This document shows positions 1 to 9,253 of a stretch of 64,000 nucleotides of DNA, in pieces. Numbering within the stretch: position 1 is the stretch's first letter; each line of letters opens with the position of its first letter. Where the stretch lies: contig VGJW01000021.1 in assembly GCA_016867265.1 (NCBI GenBank), forward strand, positions 1 through 64,000, in the 5' to 3' direction. Source of the DNA: Candidatus Tanganyikabacteria bacterium. GTDB lineage: Bacteria > Cyanobacteriota > Sericytochromatia > S15B-MN24 > VGJW01. A program made the position numbers and the translations under genes. The notes under the pieces were generated by a model, which was not told where the DNA came from, did not search any database, and saw only the letters and a list, made by a program, of their open reading frames with translations.

Positions 1-3000
1 AGGTCGAGGTCGAGATATCGTAGATGTTGCCCGTACCCGGCTGGGTCGCGACGAGTCGGTTGTCGGTGGGGACCCACTCGAGGCCCCATCCGGAGGAACC
101 CGGCAGGGTCGTGCGGCCCGTAACGCCAAACGTGTTTCCGGCCGTGGTGACAGAGTAGAGGCCGCCGCCGCTGTTCAGGACGTAGAATTCGTCGCTGCCG
201 GCCCGGACGGCGATACCCGTCGGGTTGCCTACGCCGACGATGCTGCGGCCGTTGGTCCGGCCGCTGCCATAGGCCGATACGCTCCAGCCCACGACGGCGT
301 TCGTGGCGGCGCCATAGACCCAGTCGCCCAGACGCTGGATTTCCCGGACGTTCATGGCCCCTCGGGCTCCGACGGTGTCATGTTGGCGAGGCTGGGACCA
401 AGAGACATTGTCGCCTGCGTCTACGAAGTACTCGATGACGCTGCAACCGGTGCAGCCAATCGTGGAGAGGTACTGCCGCGGTGCCGGAGCGCCAGTGGTC
501 GAGGTCAGATAGAAAACACCGTCGCTGACACGTGCGAGGATGTCACCGTTGCTGAGCGTCCTGACCCTGGAAGGCCCCCCGTTGAAGGTGACGTGGGCCG
601 TGGAAGACCCATCCGAGCTGATCCGCCAGAGCGTTTTCGTGCCGTAGTCGGCCGCGTACAGGTTGCCGCCGGACGTCGTCAGGCCCATCATCGAGGTGCT
701 GGCCCCCGACACATTGATGCCGCCGGCATCGGCCTGGACGCTGCCCGTCGGGTTACTGACCTTGCGCAGGATGGTCGTGCCCTGATCCACGACGTACAGG
801 ACTCCGCCCAGCAAACTCATGCCATATGGAGTGCCCGTGAAGCCGCTGATGGCCGTAGCCGTCGGAACCGTTCCCGACTGCAGGTCCAGCCGCCAGACCT
901 TGCCGTCCTTGCAAGATACCCAAGCATAGCGACTCCCGTCATAGACCAGATCGTAGACCTGGTCCGGGAATGCGGCGCTTGACGAGGAACCCAATGCAGG
1001 AGTCCGGTCGACGATCTCGTGGCCCGAACCCGTGCTCGTGATCATGAGCAACTTGCGGTCGTCCCGGTCGAGAAGCAGGTGGGTGTTGCCACCCGCGCTC
1101 ATGCGCCAGAGCGTCTGGCCGAATCCGTTCCAGTCGTAGGTCCCGTGGATGGCATGGCGCCAGAGCTGGATGCTGCCCTGGTTCACCACCTGCAGGCCCG
1201 CATAGGTGTATGGTTCGCCGATGGGCGTCCTCCACCAGCTGTCCTGATAGATGCCTTCACAGTTCAGGGCACCCACATACTGAGTCGCACCGTCGTCACT
1301 GGTATCGAGGGCACCCGGCAGGTTCAGGCCGCTGACCACGGTGGCCCGCGCCGTGCCCAGTGCAGGGTTCACCTCGGAAGCATTCCCGTTGTCCGAATGG
1401 GTGACTTGGAGTCGACCCTGTCTGAGATTCAATCCATAGGGGGCGGCGATGCCCGCAATCTGTGTTCTTGTCGTGTTGCCATCGGCTTCCAGCTTGAGAA
1501 TCGCGCCGGAGTCCCGCAGGGCCACGAAAAGGTTGCCGCTGGCGTCGGCAGCAATGCCTCGCAACTGGGCCAGGCCATAGGCGAGGATCTTGCGATCTCC
1601 TGCCAGCGAGATGCGCTGCACCAGCGCGCGGACCTGATCGATGACGTAAAGATTCCCCGCCGCGTCGCGGGAGATCGAAGCGGGCGCCTGCGTGGTCAGG
1701 AAAGGCGACGAGCGGCGGTAGCGATCGACCTTGAGGATGACGTTCTGGCCGGGGCTCGTGATGTAGCACGCACCCTCCGTATCGATGGCGAGGCCCGAAG
1801 GGCCGGCCGTGTAGGCCCAGTCGGTCATGGCCGGGGACAAGGCTCCACTGTCGGCGCTGCCCGGCTTGAAGCGCCGCACGCGGTCCGCCGGAGGTTCCAC
1901 GACATAAAGATTGCCGTCGAAGTCGAAGGCCAGGGCACGGGGGCCGGACAGGCCGCCGTATGTGGCGATCCCGGCCTGGCTGACCGTGCTGGTTCCCGAC
2001 GAAGTGGCCCACGTGACCTTGCTCCTCGTTACCCGGTTACCCGAGCCTTCGGCGACATACAAGTCGCCATCCGGTCCCAGTGCGAGCGCCTGGGGATCCG
2101 TCATCGAGAGCCACGAGGCGTTGACCAGCGTGCCATCGTCCCGGATCTGGACGATGCGTCCCGTCCCGGCGTCCGCGACGTAGATGAAGTAGGGACTTGC
2201 CGTCCGTCCTTCCGGATTGACCAGCAGGGCACGGGGGCTCGTCAGGCTGCGGTTCACGATTCGGACCACGCCGTCGCCGTCGACGCTCATCAGCGTGCCT
2301 TGATCGGCTGACGCCGTCCACACGACGGATGTGCCGTTGCCGCCCGTGAAAACCGAGCTGCGGCCATCCCGCGTCGTGACGGCAAAAGTGTTGGTGTAGG
2401 CCGTGATGCCGCGAATCCGCACCTGGATGAGGCCGGAACGGGCACCCGGCGGTACGTCGACAAGCAGACTGGCAGGTGTGCTGCCCGGCGCGACCGGGGC
2501 CGTCACGCCGCCGGCGAAGGTCACCTCGACCGCAGCGGGTTCGAGGTTGCGACCCGTCAGGGTGACGCGCGTGCCGATGGTCCCGGAGACGGGACTGATG
2601 ACCCGGTTGACCTCGAAATTGGTCTGCGTGTTGGCGACGAGGCCATTGTTGCCCAGGACCAGGGAATGAATCGGATCCTGGTCTGCGATGACCGCGTTGA
2701 CGACCTGGGTGTAGAGCGATTGGTAGATGCTCGTCGGCAGGGACAGGACTTCGCGGTAGTCGGCCGGGGCCTGCCCGGCCAGTTGCGGGTCGACCGCACC
2801 CATGTAGATGCGGGCGCTTATGGGTTCGCCATCCAGTGTCTTCTGGCTGATGAAGAAGGCGATGGTCGTCGTCGACAGGCTGATGGTGATGGGCCCGGGC
2901 GTGGCCGATGTCAGACTCGTCCAGCCCTTGGCCGTGAAGTCGTACCAGACGATGGTGCGCAACCGGAGAAGGTCTCCCCCTGCCTGGTTGGTCTGGGCAT

Positions 3001-3406
3001 TCGGGCCCTTGATGCCCTTGATGGCTTCCATGATGTAGGGCACGGAGTAAAGGCCGTCGCCCTCCGGCTTGGGGGTGAAGGCACTGCCGAACGAGATGAC
3101 GAAAGAGCCGCTCGCATCCGCGAGGGACGTGCCGACCGTCTGGCCCGTGGCCGTCTCGATGAGCGAGACGGTGGCCCCCCTCGCGAAGTCGTCCAGCAGG
3201 TTGCTGAGCTGCACGTGATAGCTGCGGGATGGAGCGAGCGTCCCGGAGACGGCAGCGGTGGTGCCGACCTCCGAGGGTCGTCCGCCAAAGGGGGCGGATG
3301 CCGCGCCGCCCGATGTCCCGGCCCCCTCCGATTGCCGAACGGGTGCCAACGAACAACCGCTCATCGCGAGGACCAGGAGTGACGTCATCAGGATTCTGAA
3401 GCGCAT
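1..3406 (-). CDS. TIG/NHL beta-propeller lipoprotein (partial, C-terminus beyond window)
   Basis: An open frame of at least 1135 codons runs off the left edge of the window. It starts at ATG 3406 with a GGAG box 10 nt upstream and only 3 nt after the stop of the preceding gene, so the two are probably co-transcribed. The first 18 residues end in the lipobox MSGC, which predicts a lipid-anchored secreted protein. Residues about 50-210 carry the N-terminal module shared with four other lipoproteins here (ATVSLIETATG; LLRLRTIVWY). Residues about 265-345 form a TIG/IPT Ig-like domain. The rest is a long run of NHL-like propeller repeats (GNLYVIDQ, GDLYVAEG, GGVLYVVDQG). The function is unknown. 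Extracellular ligand or polymer binding is an inference from the fold. Confidence 0.88.
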   Translation of the reverse strand, partial: MRFRILMTSLLVLAMSGCSLAPVRQSEGAGTSGGAASAPFGGRPSEVGTTAAVSGTLAPSRSYHVQLSNLLDDFARGATVSLIETATGQTVGTSLADASGSFVISFGSAFTPKPEGDGLYSVPYIMEAIKGIKGPNAQTNQAGGDLLRLRTIVWYDFTAKGWTSLTSATPGPITISLSTTTIAFFISQKTLDGEPISARIYMGAVDPQLAGQAPADYREVLSLPTSIYQSLYTQVVNAVIADQDPIHSLVLGNNGLVANTQTNFEVNRVISPVSGTIGTRVTLTGRNLEPAAVEVTFAGGVTAPVAPGSTPASLLVDVPPGARSGLIQVRIRGITAYTNTFAVTTRDGRSSVFTGGNGTSVVWTASADQGTLMSVDGDGVVRIVNRSLTSPRALLVNPEGRTASPYFIYVADAGTGRIVQIRDDGTLVNASWLSMTDPQALALGPDGDLYVAEGSGNRVTRSKVTWATSSGTSTVSQAGIATYGGLSGPRALAFDFDGNLYVVEPPADRVRRFKPGSADSGALSPAMTDWAYTAGPSGLAIDTEGACYITSPGQNVILKVDRYRRSSPFLTTQAPASISRDAAGNLYVIDQVRALVQRISLAGDRKILAYGLAQLRGIAADASGNLFVALRDSGAILKLEADGNTTRTQIAGIAAPYGLNLRQGRLQVTHSDNGNASEVNPALGTARATVVSGLNLPGALDTSDDGATQYVGALNCEGIYQDSWWRTPIGEPYTYAGLQVVNQGSIQLWRHAIHGTYDWNGFGQTLWRMSAGGNTHLLLDRDDRKLLMITSTGSGHEIVDRTPALGSSSSAAFPDQVYDLVYDGSRYAWVSCKDGKVWRLDLQSGTVPTATAISGFTGTPYGMSLLGGVLYVVDQGTTILRKVSNPTGSVQADAGGINVSGASTSMMGLTTSGGNLYAADYGTKTLWRISSDGSSTAHVTFNGGPSRVRTLSNGDILARVSDGVFYLTSTTGAPAPRQYLSTIGCTGCSVIEYFVDAGDNVSWSQPRQHDTVGARGAMNVREIQRLGDWVYGAATNAVVGWSVSAYGSGRTNGRSIVGVGNPTGIAVRAGSDEFYVLNSGGGLYSVTTAGNTFGVTGRTTLPGSSGWGLEWVPTDNRLVATQPGTGNIYDISTST

Positions 3407-3409
3407 GGG

Positions 3410-6400
3410 CTACATCTCCGCCGCGCTGAGGCCGAAGGGCATGATTTCCCGCGTTCGGGTCGCAGGGACGTAGCGTTCGACGCGATGGTGGCTGTAGACC
3501 GATTGGTACAGCGCGGACCCGTCGGGCTCGGACCACATGCCCCACGTACGGTAGCTGTTGTCGACTCCGGGGAAGTTCTCGCCTGCGCCATCCGTGCCTA
3601 CCCGGACCAGTCGCATGCCGTAGTGGCTCAGGATGTAGAACCGACCCTGCGCATCGGCGGCAAAGGCACCCACGCCGGGACTCCAGCAGTTGCCTGCTGC
3701 CGCGGAATAGTGCCATTCTTGACGGGCAATCCCCGAACCGCTCCAGCGGCCGGTGACGTCATTGGCGCACAGGCTGGTCGCGTTGCCGTAGAGGTTGCCG
3801 TTGCTGTCGACGCCGGCCAGTTGGGGCCCCGACTGCCAGTCCGTGACGCCGATGAAGCGGTAGACCCAGTTGCCGTCGCTGCCACGCGCCAGGCGGATCG
3901 GGTCCGTGATCCAGACGGTGCCGTCGCCGCGCCACATGAAGCTCGGACCGTGATAGTTGCTGTACCAGGCGACATCGAAGGTGTAGGTCGGGTCCAGCTT
4001 GCGGCCGGCACCGTTGAGAACCAGAAGGCCACCGTCCGTGTCGACGGCGATGTCGTTGTAGCCGCCAAGGCCGTTGTAGATTCGGCTGTAGGAACCCCCT
4101 GACGCGAAGGCCGGAATGCGCCCGATGCCCTGATCCATGGCCAGGAACATCGTCCCGTCCTTGATGTCGAGGTTTCGGGGCGCGTCGCCACCCGTCGCCA
4201 CGCTGCTGTCCTTGACGGCTGTGGACGGGTTGATCGACGTGACGCGGGCCGCGCCGTTTTCTGTCACCCAGACCCGGTTGGTGGTCGGGTCGTAAACGAT
4301 GCCCAACGGGTTGGCAAGGCCCGTGACGACGGTCGGACGCGGACTGCCATTCGGGTTGTAGGAGGTCACGGTTCCGGCCGCCGGGTTGCAGACCCAGATG
4401 ATGCCGCTGCTATCCACGGCAACGTCACGAGGGCCCGTGAGGTTGGGATCGCGATTGCTGTCGCACAGCACGACCACCTTGTTTGCGGCAGTCGAGTTGC
4501 CCACCGTCGCCTGGTCTCCCGAAAGCTTCAGGATGCGGCGGTCGTTCGTGACGATGATGAAGGCATCCTTGTTGTCGGAGTTGAGGCCCTTGTCCCGCGC
4601 GATGCCCATGTTGCGGATGAAGACGGATTCCTGCTGCTCGATGGGGGCAGCCCAGTTGTTGACGTCATAGCTGATGATCCAGCGACTCGAGCGACCATAA
4701 AGACGGCCCTGCGCATAGCTGATGCCCGACATGCCGCCGATGCCCTTGAGCACCGCCGTGGCCGCCCCTGAACTGCGCTCGACCTTGCTCAGCGTCCCGT
4801 TGCCCATGTTGGTGACGTAGAACCGATCGCGTCCCCCTTGCCCGTCATAGGTCAGGCCGAAGGGCTTGTTGAAGCCCCGGGCTACGGTAGACAACTCGCC
4901 TGTCGTCACGTCGACCTTGACGAGGGCATTGTTGGTCTCGCTGAGCACGAAGAGGTCGTTGCCGACCTTGTGGATCCCTGTTGGCGAACTGAAGCCGCTC
5001 GCGTAGATGGAGGAGTCTCCCAGCGGCGTGATCCGATAGACGTTGTTGGACGTGTTGTCGATGGCGTAGACATAGCCCGCGCGGTCCGTCACGAGGCCAC
5101 CCGGACTGGGCATGTCCGCAAAGGGCGAGACCTTGCCGTTGCCGTCCCTGCGGTAGACGGAGTTGCCCTTGTTGTTGGCCACGTAAAGGTTGCCCAGGGT
5201 GTCGAAGGCAATGCCCCAGGGGGCAGTCATGCCCTCCATGAACGGCGTGCCTGTGGCAGCGGCACCCCCATTCAGGATCTCGAATCGGACCACGTTGTTG
5301 CCGCCCATGTTGGCGACGTAGAGGGCACGATCCGCGCCGAACGTCGCACCCCTCGGCTGGCTCAGAGCCGAACCCGAGAGCGGGATGGCCAGAGGTTGGG
5401 CTAGCGCAGTGTCGATCCGGAAAAGCTTGCCGGAGGCCCCATCCGTCACCCAGGCCCGGCCATCGGGATCGAAGGCAATGCCGCGCGGGTCGGGCACGCT
5501 GCCTGCCGTGCCGAAGTTGCTGATGCCCGCGCCCGGGTTATAGGCATCGAGGCTCACCACACCCTTCCGTGCACCGGCGCATGTGACATAGAGCCGGCCG
5601 TTGCGCAGGCACAGGGCACGCGGCGCATCGAGGCCCTTGGCGAAGGGCTTGATCCGGCCCTGGGGATCGACCACCACGACCGTTCCGAAGGTCTCGTTGG
5701 CCACGAACAGGTTGCCCAGATTGTCGACGGCCTCGTGACCCGAGGACAGCGCGAGGTAGAACGGCGGTGTCACCAAGGTCCGGTTGCCCTGTGTGACGGT
5801 GACCTCGCCACTGACGGCGGCGCCGGGGACCACCACCGTCAGCCGGGAGCGATCGCTCGAGACGGACGTCACGGTCGCAGGTACCGAAACGCCGGACAGT
5901 CCGCGGAAGGTCACGAGGTTGTCCCCGGGATTCTCTGCAAATCCCGACCCGACGATGGCGATCTCCCGATCCACGAACTGGGTGTCGGGTTGCAGGGCGC
6001 CTACCGTGAACGCCACCGATGGCGTGTAGAGGGTATTGCCGAGCGGGTCGGCGGGGTCCAGCTGGATGAACATGAAAGGATCCCGGTCTTGCGCCAGCGT
6101 GGCCGAGACCCGGGCGAAGGTGTCGGCCACCAGGGCATCTGGCAGAAGGGCCTCCCCGTAGCGGTTGTAGAACGGGTCGGGACTGCCTGCGGGACCGGGT
6201 TCCGGCGACAACGCGTTGATCATCAGCTCGGGATCGAGGCGACGACTCGCCGATTCCGCCATCTGGCTGCGCAGGCTCAGCAGCAGGGTGAGTGCCGTCG
6301 TCGTGCGATTCAGGATCAAGGCATCGTTCTGGCTGATGGATTGCCAGTAGGGGCCCACGTAGCGCGCCAGTGTGCGGACCCGGACGATGTCCGCCCCGAC

Positions 6401-6778
6401 CCGGTTGGGCAAGTCCGTTCCGGTCTTTAGGCCCTTGATGGCGTCCAGGTAGTAGATGGTGTCGGCCTTGGGCGTGAATCCGCCGGCAAACTGCAGGACA
6501 AAGGCGCCGTTGGTCTCCGTCAGGGTCGTGGCTACCGTGAAGCCGGTCGTGGCCTCGATCAAGGAGACCGTGGCCCGGATGGCGATCTCTGAACCAATGG
6601 AAGCTTGTGTCGTCCGACCGGCCCGAAAGGCGTCGAGGTCGACGCGGCCGCTCAGGCTCTGGACGCCCGCCGTAACCGGCACAGGAGCGGGAGCGACCGG
6701 TGCCGCCCCGATGCGGGCACAGGCCACGACGAGGCCCAGAAGCCACGCTTGGCCCAGTTTCGCCAAGGGCTTGCGCAT
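3410..6778 (-). CDS. TIG/NHL beta-propeller lipoprotein
   Basis: Protein of 1122 aa. ATG 6778 is preferred over an in-frame ATG eight codons upstream, because it has a GGGGGA box 7 nt before it and gives a clean signal peptide, MRKPLAKLGQAWLLGLVVAC, with lipobox VVAC. Residues about 45-210 hold the recurring module (ATVSLIEATTG, YYLDAIKGLK, IVRVRTLARYVG). Residues about 255-345 form one TIG domain with the typical VGSGF turn. From about 350 to the end there are many NHL-like blades (GNLFVANE, DGRAWVTDG, RALYVANMGGNN, GNLYVANNKGNS). It is a paralogue of the next gene downstream. A hairpin 86 nt upstream suggests that it may have its own promoter. The substrate is not known. Confidence 0.9.
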   Translation of the reverse strand: MRKPLAKLGQAWLLGLVVACARIGAAPVAPAPVPVTAGVQSLSGRVDLDAFRAGRTTQASIGSEIAIRATVSLIEATTGFTVATTLTETNGAFVLQFAGGFTPKADTIYYLDAIKGLKTGTDLPNRVGADIVRVRTLARYVGPYWQSISQNDALILNRTTTALTLLLSLRSQMAESASRRLDPELMINALSPEPGPAGSPDPFYNRYGEALLPDALVADTFARVSATLAQDRDPFMFIQLDPADPLGNTLYTPSVAFTVGALQPDTQFVDREIAIVGSGFAENPGDNLVTFRGLSGVSVPATVTSVSSDRSRLTVVVPGAAVSGEVTVTQGNRTLVTPPFYLALSSGHEAVDNLGNLFVANETFGTVVVVDPQGRIKPFAKGLDAPRALCLRNGRLYVTCAGARKGVVSLDAYNPGAGISNFGTAGSVPDPRGIAFDPDGRAWVTDGASGKLFRIDTALAQPLAIPLSGSALSQPRGATFGADRALYVANMGGNNVVRFEILNGGAAATGTPFMEGMTAPWGIAFDTLGNLYVANNKGNSVYRRDGNGKVSPFADMPSPGGLVTDRAGYVYAIDNTSNNVYRITPLGDSSIYASGFSSPTGIHKVGNDLFVLSETNNALVKVDVTTGELSTVARGFNKPFGLTYDGQGGRDRFYVTNMGNGTLSKVERSSGAATAVLKGIGGMSGISYAQGRLYGRSSRWIISYDVNNWAAPIEQQESVFIRNMGIARDKGLNSDNKDAFIIVTNDRRILKLSGDQATVGNSTAANKVVVLCDSNRDPNLTGPRDVAVDSSGIIWVCNPAAGTVTSYNPNGSPRPTVVTGLANPLGIVYDPTTNRVWVTENGAARVTSINPSTAVKDSSVATGGDAPRNLDIKDGTMFLAMDQGIGRIPAFASGGSYSRIYNGLGGYNDIAVDTDGGLLVLNGAGRKLDPTYTFDVAWYSNYHGPSFMWRGDGTVWITDPIRLARGSDGNWVYRFIGVTDWQSGPQLAGVDSNGNLYGNATSLCANDVTGRWSGSGIARQEWHYSAAAGNCWSPGVGAFAADAQGRFYILSHYGMRLVRVGTDGAGENFPGVDNSYRTWGMWSEPDGSALYQSVYSHHRVERYVPATRTREIMPFGLSAAEM

Positions 6779-6863
6779 CGCATCTTCCCCCATGGCCGTC
6801 ATGTACCACCAGCAGGCAGACTATCCGGCCCGGCTTACAAAAACGCTACAAGCGGGGGAGAAG

Positions 6864-6901
6864 GCGACGAGGCGCCCCCCTTCCCGGGGGCGCCTCGTCG
6901 C
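6864..6901 (-). terminator. Strong hairpin downstream of the FGE-like lipoprotein gene
   Basis: Perfect 16-bp inverted repeat (6864-6879 with 6886-6901, loop 6880-6885), only 11 nt beyond the stop codon at 6912. On the minus strand a run of five T lies about 20 nt further on, so it is not a textbook intrinsic terminator, but its position between two minus-strand genes fits transcription termination or 3'-end protection. Confidence 0.7.
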
Positions 6902-6911
6902 TGTTCCGACG

Positions 6912-8033
6912 CTAGAAGCGCAAGGATGGACGGAAGCCCTGGTCGGCCGCCTTGTAGCTGTCGTTGCGGTTGATGCAGAGCAGCCACATGCCGGCCTGCG
7001 GTACTTCATTGAAGTGGCCGCGATCGTAGGACCCGCCACGGTTGGTGTAGAAATTCGCGGATTCCGCGACGTTGCCCGCCCCCTCGTGGGTGTAGTCCGA
7101 CTTGCCCGGGGCGCTCTGGCCCAGGGCGTGGTAGGCGTCGCCACGGAACCAGCTCTCGCTGGGCAGGTTCGTGGTCGCGCCGACGACGCCGTACAACCGC
7201 AGGACCGGGTCCGTCGACAGAGATGCCACGTATCCGGGTGCCGTGCCCCCCATGCCGCTTGCCTCTCCCTGGACGATGTATTGGTTTCCGGCCAGGTAGA
7301 GGTTCGAATTCCATTCGCGGACACCGCCCACCAGGTCGAAGACGCCGTCGGTACGTCCGGTGTGGCTCGTCAGGTTGATGTCGCCTTGCCAATCCGGCGA
7401 GGTGCCGGACCCGGACAGGTTGGCCTTGCCATCCGGGGCCGTGAAGGTCACGCTCGCGCGTTCGCCGTCGACGCCGAACAAGGTGTTGCCCCGCAGGTCG
7501 ACGCCGTTGACCTCGGTCCAGACAGCAAGTGCCGTCCATTCGTCCGCCCCGATGAGGAAGCTGCTCCCGGGCGCGAGTGCCTCGGAGACCTGCTTGGCCT
7601 CGGCGAACGAGACGTCCGTCCAAGGCAAGGTTCCCTTGGCGACTGTCAGCGACTTGCCGTCGTCTCCCTTGGAGGCTTCGTACTTGGCGGCATAGAAGCC
7701 TCCGAAGACCGCGGCCGAGACCTCGGCGGCGGAGAATCCCGCCGGTGGTTCCTTGACCCAGGCGCCCCGCGGCTTGCCGTCACCGGCGCGCAGCAGCTGG
7801 TAGGCCGCGAATCGAGGAATCCACACAAACGCTTGATCCCCCCGGGGAGTCGTGAGCGTGTAGTCATGGGTGACACTCGGGTTCCCCTTGTCGTCAGGCG
7901 CGAGGCGGGGCGTACCGAGGTCCACCTTCAGGCCGGGGGCTTGGACCGGACCCGTCAAGGCTCCTTGGCCGGCACAACCCGCGACGGCGCCCAGAACGCC
8001 GACGACAGTCAAGATACGGGCACGATGACTCAT
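6912..8033 (-). CDS. FGE/SUMF1-fold (C-lectin-like) lipoprotein
   Basis: Protein of 373 aa. ATG 8033 is chosen because a GGAGAG box precedes it and the resulting N-terminus is a lipoprotein signal ending in VAGC. Family hallmarks of the formylglycine-generating-enzyme/C-lectin fold are visible: GGFYAAKYEAS near residue 120, ADEWTALAVW near 170, LTSHTGRTDGVFDLVGGVREW near 230, a C-terminal RGGSYDRG and a final GFRPSLRF. I do not see the active-site cysteine pair expected of a true FGE. A binding or scaffold role is therefore more likely than sulfatase activation. It is a tandem paralogue of the upstream gene (44-nt gap) and the last gene before a strong hairpin. Confidence 0.85.
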   Translation of the reverse strand: MSHRARILTVVGVLGAVAGCAGQGALTGPVQAPGLKVDLGTPRLAPDDKGNPSVTHDYTLTTPRGDQAFVWIPRFAAYQLLRAGDGKPRGAWVKEPPAGFSAAEVSAAVFGGFYAAKYEASKGDDGKSLTVAKGTLPWTDVSFAEAKQVSEALAPGSSFLIGADEWTALAVWTEVNGVDLRGNTLFGVDGERASVTFTAPDGKANLSGSGTSPDWQGDINLTSHTGRTDGVFDLVGGVREWNSNLYLAGNQYIVQGEASGMGGTAPGYVASLSTDPVLRLYGVVGATTNLPSESWFRGDAYHALGQSAPGKSDYTHEGAGNVAESANFYTNRGGSYDRGHFNEVPQAGMWLLCINRNDSYKAADQGFRPSLRF

Positions 8034-8076
8034 GGGGCTCTCTCCCTCTGCTTCGGTCAAGGATGGGGCCTGATGA

Positions 8077-9207
8077 TCAGTAACGCAGGGCGGGACGGAA
8101 GCCCATCCAGTTGGACTTGAAGTCCTCGGTCCGGTTGACGCACAGCAGCCACATGCCGGCTTGTGCCGGTTCGTCGTGGTGACCGCGATCGAAGCTGCCT
8201 CCGCGGCCTCCGCGATAGGTCAGGACAGGTCCGTCCGCCGGCGTGGTGGCGTGGGTGCCCGTGCTGTCGTGACCCTGCGCGAGACCGCCACCGTGGAAGT
8301 AGTCGGAACGAAAGAACGACACCGCAGTCTGCTGTGTGCGGCCTGCGACGCCAAACTGGCGCAGCAGGGGATCGGTGTGCAGCGAAGCCACGTAGCCTGG
8401 CACGGTCGCGCCGACATCCAGGGGTTGGTTGTCGATGCTCAACTCGTAACCCACCATCGACAAAGCCCCGTCCCACTCTTGCAGGTTGCCGACAAGATCG
8501 AGGACTCCATCGGCACGTCCGGTGTGACTCGTCAGGTTGACACCGTTGACCCAGGACGTGTCCTTCGCCGTGCCCGTCAGGGCGGCTTCTCCTGCCACGT
8601 TCTGCTCCCAAGCGATGGACGGCTTGTCTGCATCGATACCCGCGAGCGTGTTGCCACGGACGTCCACGCCGTGCAACTCGGACCAGACGGCCAGCGCCGT
8701 CCACTCGTCGCCGCGCATCAAGTGGCTGACACCTGGCACCATGGCTTTGGAGACGGCATTGGCCTCGAGCCACGTCGTGGCCCACGGTTGTGCACCCCGG
8801 GCGACAGCCGCAGCCGGTTGGGCCTCGCCCGTCCGGCTCGCCTCATACTTGGCGACATAGAAGCCTCCGAAGTCCTGGCGTGCCCAGTCGACACCCGCGA
8901 TGCCCTGGGGCTGCGTGCCCACCCACGTCCCCACGGGGCGCTCCTTGTAGCCGGCCTGGCTCGGCCGAATCAACTGGTAGGCTTCGAACCGGGGAATCCA
9001 CGTGAAGACGTTGTCGACGCCGTTGGTTTTGACGACGAAGTCGTGGTGTGCGGCGGGGTCGCCGACGTCACCCGGCGCCAGGCGAACCGTCGATGCGGCA
9101 CCGGCCTGAGTCTGAAGCGCCTGCGGTGCCTTTGTCGAACAGCCGGCCACAACCCCAATCAGGGTCGCACTCAACCAAGCTCCGATCTTGAGTCCCGAAC
9201 GGTCCAT
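8077..9207 (-). CDS. FGE/SUMF1-fold (C-lectin-like) lipoprotein, tandem paralogue
   Basis: Protein of 376 aa. ATG 9207 follows GGAGG at 6 nt and opens a lipoprotein signal ending in VAGC. A longer in-frame start 26 codons upstream adds only non-signal sequence. The motif order matches the downstream paralogue: GGFYVAKYEAS, RGDEWTALAVW, LTSHTGRADGVLDLVGNLQEW, GRGGSFDRGHHDE, GMWLLCVNR and terminal GFRPALRY. The two copies are most alike in the fold core and differ most in the last 40 residues, where this fold places its ligand-binding loops. It lies in the same minus-strand lipoprotein block, which suggests co-expression with the TIG proteins upstream. Confidence 0.85.
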   Translation of the reverse strand: MDRSGLKIGAWLSATLIGVVAGCSTKAPQALQTQAGAASTVRLAPGDVGDPAAHHDFVVKTNGVDNVFTWIPRFEAYQLIRPSQAGYKERPVGTWVGTQPQGIAGVDWARQDFGGFYVAKYEASRTGEAQPAAAVARGAQPWATTWLEANAVSKAMVPGVSHLMRGDEWTALAVWSELHGVDVRGNTLAGIDADKPSIAWEQNVAGEAALTGTAKDTSWVNGVNLTSHTGRADGVLDLVGNLQEWDGALSMVGYELSIDNQPLDVGATVPGYVASLHTDPLLRQFGVAGRTQQTAVSFFRSDYFHGGGLAQGHDSTGTHATTPADGPVLTYRGGRGGSFDRGHHDEPAQAGMWLLCVNRTEDFKSNWMGFRPALRY

Positions 9208-9253
9208 GACGCCCTCCGATTCCTGCTTGCTGCTGTTGGGTTCCATACCCAAG

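Noticed and set aside
2026-2042. GTTACCCGGTTAC as another copy of the GTAAC promoter repeat
   Set aside because: The two copies are 8 bp apart, not 11, and lie inside a coding region with no promoter-like context. Single GTAAC occurrences elsewhere (for example 28445, 46730, 50694) have no partner.
1019-3716. Long plus- and minus-strand frames at 1019-2311 and 2037-3716
   Set aside because: Both are out of frame with the TIG/NHL lipoprotein that runs continuously from 3406 to the window edge with clear repeats.
6912-9207. Diversity-generating retroelement target genes
   Set aside because: The fold fits, but the two 3' ends differ at all base types, not only adenines, and no reverse transcriptase or template repeat is present in the window. 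Kept only as a minor finding.
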